The notes under the pieces were generated by a model. That model saw only the letters and a list, made by a program, of their open reading frames with translations. It was not told the DNA's origin and searched no databases. DNA of 15,371 nucleotides from Lachnospiraceae bacterium (lineage in GTDB: Bacteria > Bacillota > Clostridia > Lachnospirales > Lachnospiraceae). Below are positions 7,526 to 15,274 of the stretch, piece by piece. Made by a program: the position numbers and the translations under genes. The stretch's first letter is position 1. Every line of letters begins with the position of its first letter. The stretch is taken from assembly GCA_021202715.1 (NCBI GenBank), contig JAJQCL010000032.1, positions 1 through 15,371 on the forward strand, read 5' to 3'.

Positions 7526-8497
7526 ATGAGGGAAAACAGAGAAAGAGGCCGGATCCCGGCGCTGCCGGCGCTTCTGCTGCTGGCATTGCTGCTTCTCATC
7601 GGCGCGGCGGCGCCGGTGCGGGCGGCGAGCGGAAGCGTCTATACCTGTGCGGTCACGCCGTGCTATGCGCATCCGGTGACCGGGGAGATCGAGGATTCCG
7701 GCGGTTCATCCTCCTACGCCACCGGGCAGGGTATGGTAGAGGGTACGATCTATACGACCGGCCTGCTCGAGCTGACCGATACGGGGGAGTATTACCTGAC
7801 ATTTAAAATGAGTCTGATCGACTATGCGACAAACCAGAGCTTTACCGTCCAGAATGTGGGCGACAGCTCCTGGAGCAGCACAGGGATGGCCGTGACCGGG
7901 ACCGGCACGGATTCCAACGGCACGACGGCGGACGTCTGCATCGAGGTACCGTCGGAGAACTGCATCGTGCGCTGCTCGATGTATGTGACGCCCATGGGGC
8001 GGGACGTGATCTTTTATTTCTATCCGAGCAGCTATGAGGCGGGCAATACGTCCGGCCTGACGGCGACGATCGTGACCGAAGTGTCCACAGCGGGGGCTGC
8101 GAGCGAAACGGCGGCGACGACGACCACTGCCGCGAATACGGAAGCGGCCGGTGCAGACACCGAAGCCGCAGAGATTGCGGAGACGGAGGCCGCGGAGACG
8201 ACGGCTGAGAGCGCGGCGGAATCCGAAAGCACGGCCGTTGAGACAGACACGGAGGCCACGGTGTCCGCGGACGCAGAGCTTGGAAGCGCCCAGGGCCTGA
8301 GTCTGTCCACGGCGGAGGAGACGACCGCGTCCTCAGAGGAAGCGGGGTCTTCCGGTGGCATGACGGCGGCTGAGCTTGCGGCGGCGATCGTTATTGCGGG
8401 GCTCATCCTGCTGTGCGCAGCGGCGGCCGTGGTGATCTACTGCCGGAAGAACTGGCGGCGCTGGGGAGGCGACGACGATGATGATGACGAAGAGTAA
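7526..8497 (+). CDS. shp: Shp-like surface heme-binding protein
   Basis: A 323-residue membrane-anchored heme carrier that should take heme from the NEAT protein and hand it to the lipoprotein encoded next. The start at 7526 is preceded by GGAGGG and directly begins a signal peptide (residues 1 to about 33); longer in-frame starts add only an unlikely Arg/Pro-rich extension. Residues 34-190 closely follow streptococcal Shp as I recall it: HP(V/I)(T/S)G.IEDSGG, GQGMVEGT.Y, LTF.MSL.DY and CSMYVTPMGRDVIFY. Met70 and Met157 are 87 residues apart, equal to the Met66/Met153 bis-Met heme ligands reported for Shp. The next part is an Ala/Thr/Glu-rich linker, then a membrane helix at about 280-300 and a cytoplasmic tail with six Asp and two Glu. 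Codons for that acidic tail also contain the ribosome site and start of the next gene. Confidence 0.88.
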   Translation: MRENRERGRIPALPALLLLALLLLIGAAAPVRAASGSVYTCAVTPCYAHPVTGEIEDSGGSSSYATGQGMVEGTIYTTGLLELTDTGEYYLTFKMSLIDYATNQSFTVQNVGDSSWSSTGMAVTGTGTDSNGTTADVCIEVPSENCIVRCSMYVTPMGRDVIFYFYPSSYEAGNTSGLTATIVTEVSTAGAASETAATTTTAANTEAAGADTEAAEIAETEAAETTAESAAESESTAVETDTEATVSADAELGSAQGLSLSTAEETTASSEEAGSSGGMTAAELAAAIVIAGLILLCAAAAVVIYCRKNWRRWGGDDDDDDEE

Positions 8498-9485
8498 ACG
8501 CGGCTGGCGGACGGCGCTGCTTGCGGCTGCCCTGTGCGCCGTTTTCCTGACCGGCTGTGTGAACCAGCATCCGGACGGAACGACGGCGACGGCGGTGACC
8601 TATGAGAGCGTCACGACGCTGCTTACGATTTCTGATCCGGTGGAGCTCGCGGCGGTGGCGAAGGCGAAGGCGCTGGTGGCCGCGATGGAGGAGGAGCCGC
8701 GGATCATCGCGACCTCCGCGGCGACAGCGGAGATCTGCGACAGGCTGAACCTCGATCTGGTGGGCGTGTGCAGCACGACGACCTCCACGCTGCCCGAGCG
8801 CTATGCGGAGGTGACGACGGTGGGAACGGCCATGTCGCCGGATATGGAGATCGTCGCCAGCCTCGATCCCGACTGGATCCTCAGCCCCATTTCCCTGCAG
8901 AGTGATCTGGAGCCGAAGTATGAGGCCATCGACACGGAATACGCCTTCCTGAACCTGCGCAGCGTGCAGGGCATGTACCGCTCCATCCAGGAGCTCGGCG
9001 AGATTTTCGGCCGGGAGGAGGAAGCGGCGGCACTCGTGGAGGAATTCACAGAATTTTATGAGGAATACAGCCAGAAAAATGAGGGGAAGGAGAGCCCGAA
9101 GGTTCTGATCCTCATGGGGCTTCCCGGCAGCTACATCATTGCTACGGAGAATTCCTATGTGGGGAGCCTGGTCGAAATGGCCGGCGGGGAGAATGTCTAC
9201 GCCGGGACGGACGCGGAGTTCCTCACGGTAAACACCGAGGACATGAAGACGAAGGAGCCGGACATCATCCTCCGGGCAGCGCACGCCCTGCTGGAGTCGG
9301 TGCTGGAAATGTTTGAAGAGGAATTTGCCACCAACGATATCTGGCAGCATTTCGAAGCGGTACAGAACGGCCGGGTGTACGATCTGAGCTATGAGCTCTT
9401 CGGCATGAGCGCGACCTTCGATTATCCAGAGGCGCTGGAGGAGTTGCAGCAGATTCTCTATCCGGAGAGCGGAGACGAAAGCTGA
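8478..9485 (+). CDS. isdE: Heme-binding lipoprotein of an ABC importer (IsdE/HtsA-like)
   Basis: A 335-residue solute-binding lipoprotein that would receive heme and dock on the permease encoded next. The signal peptide ends in the lipobox LTGC with the lipidated Cys at residue 27. The fold is that of a class III (helical-backbone) binding protein. The segment GTAMSPDMEI places Met119, and ILRAAHA places His269. They are 150 residues apart, matching the Met79/His229 heme ligands reported for HtsA and close to Met78/His229 of IsdE. GGGGAGG at 8463-8469 lies eight bases before the first of three consecutive ATG codons, any of which could be the start; the gene overlaps the end of the shp-like gene by 20 bases, suggesting translational coupling. 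Heme rather than siderophore specificity is inferred from these ligands and from the neighbours. Confidence 0.9.
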   Translation: MMMTKSKRGWRTALLAAALCAVFLTGCVNQHPDGTTATAVTYESVTTLLTISDPVELAAVAKAKALVAAMEEEPRIIATSAATAEICDRLNLDLVGVCSTTTSTLPERYAEVTTVGTAMSPDMEIVASLDPDWILSPISLQSDLEPKYEAIDTEYAFLNLRSVQGMYRSIQELGEIFGREEEAAALVEEFTEFYEEYSQKNEGKESPKVLILMGLPGSYIIATENSYVGSLVEMAGGENVYAGTDAEFLTVNTEDMKTKEPDIILRAAHALLESVLEMFEEEFATNDIWQHFEAVQNGRVYDLSYELFGMSATFDYPEALEELQQILYPESGDES

Positions 9486-9499
9486 GAGGGGAGGACAAT

Positions 9500-10564
9500 A
9501 TGAATATAGAAGAAAAAGAACCATTTTCCGTGGAGCGGGAAGAGGAATCCGGCGCCCGGGACCGGGCGCGCAGGCAGCGGAAGAGGAGGCGGTCGGCGCT
9601 CTCCTTTGCGGCGATCCTGCTGCTGCTCGTGGCCTTATTTTTCATTTCCGTGAACATCGGCAGCCTGCAGGTGAGCTTCGGTCAGCTGCTCAGGGGCCTG
9701 TTCGTGGAGTATGACAGCGACATATCGACGGTCTGGGATCTGCGCTTTCCGCGTATCCTGCTCTCCATGCTGGCGGGGGCGGCCGTGGCCGTCGCGGGCG
9801 TGCTCTTCCAGGCGGTGTTAAAGAACCCGCTGGCCGACCCGGGGATCATCGGCATCTCCAGCGGCGCGGCCTTCGCGGCGGTGCTGGTCACGGCTTTCCT
9901 GCCGACGCTGTATTTTCTCACCCCGCTGCTGGCCTGCCTCGGCGGCCTCGCGGCCTTCGCTCTGGTCTACACGCTGTCCTGGAAGGGCGGCCTGTCGCCC
10001 CTGCGGATCATTCTCACCGGCGTGGCGGTGGACGCCTTCTTCACAGGGCTCTCGAACGCCTTTAACTCCATGACAGGCAGCACCCTGTCCGGCGTGGCCT
10101 CCATCGTGGAGGGAAATATCACTCAGAAGACCTGGGACGATGTCTATACGCTGCTGCCCTATGTGGCGGTGGGTCTGGTTCTGGCGGTCGTGTTCGCCTC
10201 GGAGTGCAACCTGCTCTCGCTGGAGGATAAGACGGCGCAGGGGCTCGGCGTGAAGGTGAATCAGACGCGGATCGTCCTCTCGCTGATCGCCGTGCTGCTT
10301 GCGAGCATTTCCACGGCCATCGCGGGGGCGGTGAGCTTCCTGGGGTTGATCGTGCCGCACATCGGGCGCATCCTCGTGGGCAGCGACCACCGGAAGCTGA
10401 TCCCGTTTTCAGCGTGTGCGGGGGCCTTCACCTATCTGCTGGCGGATACGATCGGGCGGACGATCGCTTCGCCCTATGAGGTCAGCGCCGCGGTCGTCAT
10501 GTGCGTGGTCGGCGGGCCGTTCTTCATCCTGTTGTTAAGGAGGTCCATGAAGTATGGAAGATAG
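9500..10564 (+). CDS. Heme ABC importer permease, FecCD/BtuC family
   Basis: A 354-residue membrane protein of the BtuC/FecCD family; two copies would form the heme channel, since only one permease gene is present. A charged cytoplasmic N-terminus of about 35 residues precedes the first helix. Family landmarks are present: a GVLFQAVLKNPLADPGIIGISSGA segment near residues 90-120 (shown here in part as NPLADP and GISSGA) and SFLGLIVPHIGR near 275-290, next to the loop that contacts the ATPase. The length fits the usual ten-helix fold. GGGGAGG at 9488-9494 supports the start at 9500, which is 14 bases after the lipoprotein stop. The gene overlaps the ATPase gene by 11 bases. It corresponds to IsdF/HtsB by position and family. 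Confidence 0.9.
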   Translation: MNIEEKEPFSVEREEESGARDRARRQRKRRRSALSFAAILLLLVALFFISVNIGSLQVSFGQLLRGLFVEYDSDISTVWDLRFPRILLSMLAGAAVAVAGVLFQAVLKNPLADPGIIGISSGAAFAAVLVTAFLPTLYFLTPLLACLGGLAAFALVYTLSWKGGLSPLRIILTGVAVDAFFTGLSNAFNSMTGSTLSGVASIVEGNITQKTWDDVYTLLPYVAVGLVLAVVFASECNLLSLEDKTAQGLGVKVNQTRIVLSLIAVLLASISTAIAGAVSFLGLIVPHIGRILVGSDHRKLIPFSACAGAFTYLLADTIGRTIASPYEVSAAVVMCVVGGPFFILLLRRSMKYGR

Positions 10565-11402
10565 AGACGAGCTGCGGGCGGAGACCGCGGCAGAGAGTGT
10601 GGAAGAAGCGCCCCGCAGGGAGGATTCGGCGGCGGAGACCCCGGCGATGACTGTGAAGGGACTGTCCTTCGCCTACGGAGATCACAGCGTGCTGCGCGGT
10701 CTCTCTCTGGAAATCCCCCGCGGGAAGATCACGACGATCATGGGAGCCAACGGCTGCGGCAAGACGACGCTGTTCTCCCTGATGACCAGGAACCTGACGC
10801 CCGGCAAGGGGAAGATCCTGCTGGGGAAGAAAAATATCCGGGGTCTCGATCTCAGCGCTTTCGCGCGCAAGGTGGCCATCGTCCACCAGACGAATAGCGC
10901 CTGGGACGATCTCACGGTGGAACAGCTCGTGGCCTTCGGGCGCACGCCCTGGCGCAAGCAGCTGCTCGGGCATAGTGCGGAGGACGCGGAGCGGGTACAG
11001 TGGGCGCTTGCGGTCACGGGACTTACGCCTTATGCGGACCGGGAGCTGGGACGGCTCTCCGGCGGGCAGCGGCAGCGCGTATGGATCGCCATGGCGCTGG
11101 CGCAGGATACGAAGATCCTTTTCCTGGACGAGCCGACTACCTATCTTGATATCCGCTATCAGATGGAGATCCTGCAGCTCATCCGGCAGCTGAACCGGGA
11201 ATTCGGCCTGACGATCATTATGGTGCTCCATGACATCAATCAGGCGATCCATTTCTCGGATAGGGTGATCGGCCTGAAGGATGGGAAGGTGGCCGTGGAG
11301 GGCGACCCGCAGGAGGTCATCACCCCGGAGGTCATCCGGGAGCTCTACGACATCCGGCTCGAGGTGACGGAGATCGACGGACGGAAATTCGTCCTGGTGT
11401 GA
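10554..11402 (+). CDS. Heme ABC importer ATPase (FepC/FhuC family)
   Basis: A 282-residue ATPase that would power heme import with the preceding permease. Walker A is GANGCGKTT at 64-72, the signature LSGGQ at 168-172, Walker B ILFLDEP ending in Glu193, and the switch His is His226 in LHDINQA. The DEPTTYLDI and LHDINQA forms are characteristic of iron-complex (FepC/FhuC) ATPases. An acidic N-terminal extension of about 30 residues precedes the domain and is longer than usual. The start at 10554 follows AAGGAGGT at 10537-10544, a near-perfect ribosome site lying inside the end of the permease gene. Confidence 0.92.
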   Translation: MEDRDELRAETAAESVEEAPRREDSAAETPAMTVKGLSFAYGDHSVLRGLSLEIPRGKITTIMGANGCGKTTLFSLMTRNLTPGKGKILLGKKNIRGLDLSAFARKVAIVHQTNSAWDDLTVEQLVAFGRTPWRKQLLGHSAEDAERVQWALAVTGLTPYADRELGRLSGGQRQRVWIAMALAQDTKILFLDEPTTYLDIRYQMEILQLIRQLNREFGLTIIMVLHDINQAIHFSDRVIGLKDGKVAVEGDPQEVITPEVIRELYDIRLEVTEIDGRKFVLV

Positions 11403-11415
11403 GAAAGGAGAGACT

Positions 11416-11817
11416 ATGAAGAACCCTGTACGTTTTGTCTGGATCGGGCTCGGCCTGATCTGCCTGGCGCTCGGCACGGTGGGCGTCGTCCTGCCGATCC
11501 TGCCGACGGTGCCGTTTTATATGGCGACGGTCTTCTGCTTCGCGAAGGGCTCGCAGCGGCTGCACGACTGGTTTATCGGCACAAATCTATATAAGAAGCA
11601 TCTGGAGAGCTTCGTGCAGCACCGGGGCATGACCCTGCGCACGAAATGCTCGATCGTGGGGACTGTGACGGTGATCATGGGCATCGGCTTCGCGATGATG
11701 AGCCGCGTGCCGGCGGCGCGCGCCATCCTGGTCGTCGTGTGGGTCTGCCATCTGCTGTATTTTTTCCTGGGAGTGAAGACGCTGAAGGAGGAGAAAGAGG
11801 AGAAAGAGGTCCTATGA
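11416..11817 (+). CDS. DUF454/YbaN-family small membrane protein
   Basis: A 133-residue inner-membrane protein of unknown biochemical function. The N-terminus carries the family signature GTVGVVLPILPTVPFY, a Phe/Cys/Phe-Ala-Lys-Gly-Ser segment and LHDWF. Two or three further hydrophobic helices follow (about residues 78-117), then a Lys/Glu tail. Length and hydrophobic layout agree with the family (about 120-140 residues). The start at 11416 has AAAGGAG a few bases upstream, 13 bases after the ATPase stop. The stop overlaps the next start as ATGA at 11814-11817. Its place between an importer and two ABC half-transporters, as I recall it from streptococcal heme operons too, suggests a role in heme or iron handling. 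That is inference from context only. Confidence 0.85.
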   Translation: MKNPVRFVWIGLGLICLALGTVGVVLPILPTVPFYMATVFCFAKGSQRLHDWFIGTNLYKKHLESFVQHRGMTLRTKCSIVGTVTVIMGIGFAMMSRVPAARAILVVVWVCHLLYFFLGVKTLKEEKEEKEVL

Positions 11818-13544
11818 TCAAGACACGGTTGATAAAACTCTTATCCCGTGACCGGAAATACATCGTCTGGCAGGTGCTGTGGCAGTGGCTGGCGCTGCTG
11901 GTGCAGATCGCGGCGGTGTTCACGATCGCGGGACTGATTGAAGGAAAGGGAAGCCGGACGGGGGCGGCCGCAGTCTTTGCGGCCGTGCTCGTCATTCGTG
12001 TTTTTTGCGACCAGGGCGTGGCGCGGGCCTCGTACCGGGCGAGCGTGGACGTGAAGCGCGTCCTGCGGGAGCAGATCTACGGGAAGCTGCTGCGCCTCGG
12101 CGTCTCCTACCGGGAGCACGTTTCCACGTCGGAGGTCGTGCAGCTGTGCACCGACGGCGTGGAGCAGCTGGAAACGTATTTCGGGAAATATCTCTCGCAG
12201 CTGTTCTACAGTCTGCTGGCGCCGCTGACCCTGTTCATCGTAGTGGCGCCCATTTCCCTGCGGGCGGCCATCGTGCTGCTCGTCTTCGTGCCGCTGATCC
12301 CGCTCTCGATCGTCGCGGTGCAGAAAATTGCCAAGAAGCTGCTGAACCGCTACTGGGATATCTACACGGGACTCGGCGACAGCTTTCTGGAGAACCTGCA
12401 GGGGCTGACGACGCTGAAGATCTATCAGGCGGACGGCCTGAAGGCGGAGGAAATGGACGCGGAGGCGCAGGAGTTCCGCCGCATCACGATGAAGGTGCTG
12501 ACGATGCAGTTAAATTCGACCAGCGTCATGGATATCGTGGCCTACGGCGGCGCGGCGCTGGGCATGGTCATGGCGGCGGGGCAGTATGTGCAGGGAGCCT
12601 TGAGCCTGGGGCAGACCGTGGCCATCATCCTGCTGGCGGCGGAGTTCTTCCTGCCGCTGCGCCAGCTGGGTTCGTTTTTCCATATCGCGATGAACGGCAT
12701 GGCGGCCAGCGACAAGATCTTCCGGCTGCTCGATCTGCCGGAACCGCAGGACGGCATAGCTGCGCCGCCGTCCGGAGAGATCAGCCTCTCGCTGGAGGGG
12801 GTGCATTTCTCCTATGACGGGGAACGGGAGATCCTGAAAGGTCTTGATCTCGTGATCCCGGCGGGGAGCTTTGTCTCCCTCGTGGGGGAGTCCGGCTGCG
12901 GCAAGAGCACCGTCGCGGGCATCCTGACGGGGAAGAACCGCGGCTATACCGGGCAGGTGTGCATCGGCGGGCGGCCGCTGTCGGAGCTTAAGGAAAGCGA
13001 ATGGATGGCGCAGGTGACGCTCGTGCGGCATGACAGCTATCTGTTCAAGGGGACTGTGCGGGAGAATCTTCTCATGGCGAGGCCGGAGGCGACGGAGGAG
13101 GAGATGCAGGCGGCGCTCGCCCGCGTGAATTTGCTGGATTTTCTGGAAACGCAGCGGGGTCTGGAAACAGAGCTGCTCGAACAGGCCGGGAACCTCTCCG
13201 GCGGGCAGCGGCAGCGGCTGGCGATGGCGCGGGCGCTGCTGCACGATACGCCGGTGTATATTTTTGATGAAGCTACTTCAAATATCGATGCGGAGAGCGA
13301 GGAGCGGATCCTTGAGGTAATCCGGGAGCTGGCGCGAAGCCGCACGGTGCTTATGATTTCGCACCGGCTCTACAATGTCGTGGAGTCTGACTGCATTTAC
13401 CGGATGGAGGACGGCTGCATCCGCGAGGCCGGTACGCACGCGGAGCTGATGGTGCGCCGGGGCGGGTATTTCCGTCTGTATGAGAGCCAGAGAGAGCTGG
13501 AGGAATACGGGCTGGCACGGGACGGAGAGGCGGTGAGCGTATGA
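11814..13544 (+). CDS. ABC half-transporter, fused membrane domain and ATPase (first of a pair)
   Basis: A 576-residue exporter-fold half-transporter that probably forms a heterodimer with the next gene product. The start is the ATG at 11814 in an ATGA overlap; an in-frame upstream extension back to 11646 only reads DUF454 sequence out of frame. An N-terminal domain of about six helices (residues 15-310) includes the segment LENLQGLTTLKIYQADG typical of the type-1 exporter fold. The ATPase domain has Walker A GESGCGKST at 358-366, LSGGQ at 461-465, Walker B ending in Asp485-Glu486, and switch His517. All catalytic residues look intact. The pair somewhat resembles CydD/CydC, but there are no cytochrome bd genes. 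Substrate is unknown; heme, a heme-linked thiol or an iron complex are possible from context. Confidence 0.87.
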   Translation: MIKTRLIKLLSRDRKYIVWQVLWQWLALLVQIAAVFTIAGLIEGKGSRTGAAAVFAAVLVIRVFCDQGVARASYRASVDVKRVLREQIYGKLLRLGVSYREHVSTSEVVQLCTDGVEQLETYFGKYLSQLFYSLLAPLTLFIVVAPISLRAAIVLLVFVPLIPLSIVAVQKIAKKLLNRYWDIYTGLGDSFLENLQGLTTLKIYQADGLKAEEMDAEAQEFRRITMKVLTMQLNSTSVMDIVAYGGAALGMVMAAGQYVQGALSLGQTVAIILLAAEFFLPLRQLGSFFHIAMNGMAASDKIFRLLDLPEPQDGIAAPPSGEISLSLEGVHFSYDGEREILKGLDLVIPAGSFVSLVGESGCGKSTVAGILTGKNRGYTGQVCIGGRPLSELKESEWMAQVTLVRHDSYLFKGTVRENLLMARPEATEEEMQAALARVNLLDFLETQRGLETELLEQAGNLSGGQRQRLAMARALLHDTPVYIFDEATSNIDAESEERILEVIRELARSRTVLMISHRLYNVVESDCIYRMEDGCIREAGTHAELMVRRGGYFRLYESQRELEEYGLARDGEAVSV

Positions 13545-15274
13545 AGCAGGAACAGAAAACAAGACGCAGCGCGCCTGCAATCATGGCGCGGCTGATCGGG
13601 CTGGTACGGCCGCTGCTGCACATCATGCTGGCGGCGATCCTTCTCGGGACTGTGGGATATCTGTGCGCGATCTTTCTGACGATCCTCGCGGCAGAAAGCC
13701 TCGTTGACAGAAATGCGGCTCTCTTCGTGCCGCTGGTGCTCCTGGCGGTGCTGCGCGGGCTGCTGCACTATGCGGAGCAGTACTGCAATCATTTTATCGC
13801 CTTCAAGCTGCTGGCGATCATCCGCCACGAGGTCTTTGCCAGCCTGCGCAGGCTCTGCCCGGCGAAGCTCGAGGGGCGGGATAAGGGCAATCTGATCTCG
13901 ATCCTCACGAGCGACATCGAGCTGCTGGAGGTCTTCTATGCGCACACGATCTCGCCGATTGCCATCGCGGTGCTGACCTCGGCGGTGATGGTCTTATATA
14001 TAGCAAGAATTCACCCCGCCGCGGGGGCGTATGCGCTGGGCGCGTACCTGATCGTCGGCGTGGGCATCCCGCTCTGGAACGGACGGCGCGGCGGGGAGGC
14101 CGGGATGACCTACCGCAATGATTTCGGTGCGTTGAACAGCTTCGTCCTCGATTCGCTGCGCGGCCTCGATGAGACGCTGCAGTACGGACAGGGGGAGAAA
14201 CGCGCCGCGCAGATGAACGCGCGCTCGGAGGAGCTCGGCCGCACGCGGGAGTCGCTGAGCCGGATGGAGGGGGCGCAGCGGGCGCTTACGAATCTCGTGA
14301 TCCTGCTCGCCTCGTTCGGGATGCTCTTCCTGACGCTGCATTTGCGTGACCGGGGTGTGATGGATGAGGCGGGCGTACTCCTGTGTACGGCGGCGATGAT
14401 GGGCTCCTTCGGGCCGACTGCCGCGCTCTCAAGTCTCTCGAACAACCTCAACCAGACACTGGCGAGCGGTGAGCGTGTGCTGGAGATCCTCGAGGAGGAA
14501 CCGCTGGTGGCGGAGATCCCGCGATCAGAGGAGAGTGCTGCGTCGGCAGGGATGCGGGAAGCGGAGACGGGGGATAAGTTTGTCTCACCGGTGAGCGAGT
14601 CACGGGGCACGGCAGCCGGGGCTTTCACCGGCGCGGCGGCAGAGCGGGTGAGCTTCGCCTACGGGGCGGAAGAGATCCTGCGCGACTGCTCTCTGGAGAT
14701 CCGCCCCGGGCAGATCGTCGGCATCCACGGCCCCAGCGGCAGCGGAAAATCCACGCTGCTGAAGCTCTTTATGCGTTTCTGGGACGTGAACGACGGCCGC
14801 GTGACCGTCAGCGGACGCGACGTGCGGGAGATCCCGACTACAGAACTGCGCGATACGGAGAGCTTCGTGACGCAGGAAACGCACCTGTTCCACGATTCCA
14901 TCGCGAACAACATCGCCATCGGCAGGCCGGGTGCGACGCGGGAGGAGATCATGGAGGCAGCCCGCAAGGCGTCGATCCACGACTTCATCCTCACACTGCC
15001 GCAGGGCTACGACACGGAGGTCGGCGAGCTGGGTGATACGCTCTCCGGCGGCGAGCGGCAGCGCCTCGGCCTCGCCCGTGCCTTCCTGCACGACGCGCCG
15101 TTCTTGCTGCTTGATGAACCGACGAGCAACCTGGACGCACTGAATGAAGGAGCCATCCTGAAATCTCTGGCCGAGGCCGGAGAACATCAGACCGTCGTCC
15201 TCGTTTCCCACCGGCGTTCCACCCTGCGCCTCGCGGACGTTGTGTATGAAATGGACGGAGGGAGGAGGTCGTGA
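13541..15274 (+). CDS. ABC half-transporter, fused membrane domain and ATPase (second of a pair)
   Basis: A 577-residue partner of the preceding half-transporter, starting at an ATGA overlap (13541-13544). The membrane domain spans about residues 15-300. The ATPase domain has Walker A GPSGSGKST at 397-405, signature LSGGE at 501-505, Walker B FLLLDEP ending in Glu526, and switch His557. LSGGE in place of LSGGQ is common in this group. An unusual Ser/Ala/Glu-rich insert of about 35-40 residues (about 327-365) lies between the membrane and ATPase domains and has no counterpart in the first half-transporter. The stop overlaps a GTG start of a possible next gene. Heterodimer formation is inferred from coupling and similar architecture; substrate unknown. 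Confidence 0.87.
   Translation: MKQEQKTRRSAPAIMARLIGLVRPLLHIMLAAILLGTVGYLCAIFLTILAAESLVDRNAALFVPLVLLAVLRGLLHYAEQYCNHFIAFKLLAIIRHEVFASLRRLCPAKLEGRDKGNLISILTSDIELLEVFYAHTISPIAIAVLTSAVMVLYIARIHPAAGAYALGAYLIVGVGIPLWNGRRGGEAGMTYRNDFGALNSFVLDSLRGLDETLQYGQGEKRAAQMNARSEELGRTRESLSRMEGAQRALTNLVILLASFGMLFLTLHLRDRGVMDEAGVLLCTAAMMGSFGPTAALSSLSNNLNQTLASGERVLEILEEEPLVAEIPRSEESAASAGMREAETGDKFVSPVSESRGTAAGAFTGAAAERVSFAYGAEEILRDCSLEIRPGQIVGIHGPSGSGKSTLLKLFMRFWDVNDGRVTVSGRDVREIPTTELRDTESFVTQETHLFHDSIANNIAIGRPGATREEIMEAARKASIHDFILTLPQGYDTEVGELGDTLSGGERQRLGLARAFLHDAPFLLLDEPTSNLDALNEGAILKSLAEAGEHQTVVLVSHRRSTLRLADVVYEMDGGRRS

Noticed and set aside
11646..11813. An N-terminal extension of the first ABC half-transporter by 56 codons
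   Set aside because: The added residues are out-of-frame DUF454 coding sequence; the ATGA overlap at 11814 with a nearby purine-rich site gives a start matching the family.
11814..15274. Naming the two half-transporters cydD and cydC
   Set aside because: They share the fold and pairing, but no cytochrome bd genes are nearby, motif-level similarity is only general, and the heme-operon context points elsewhere.
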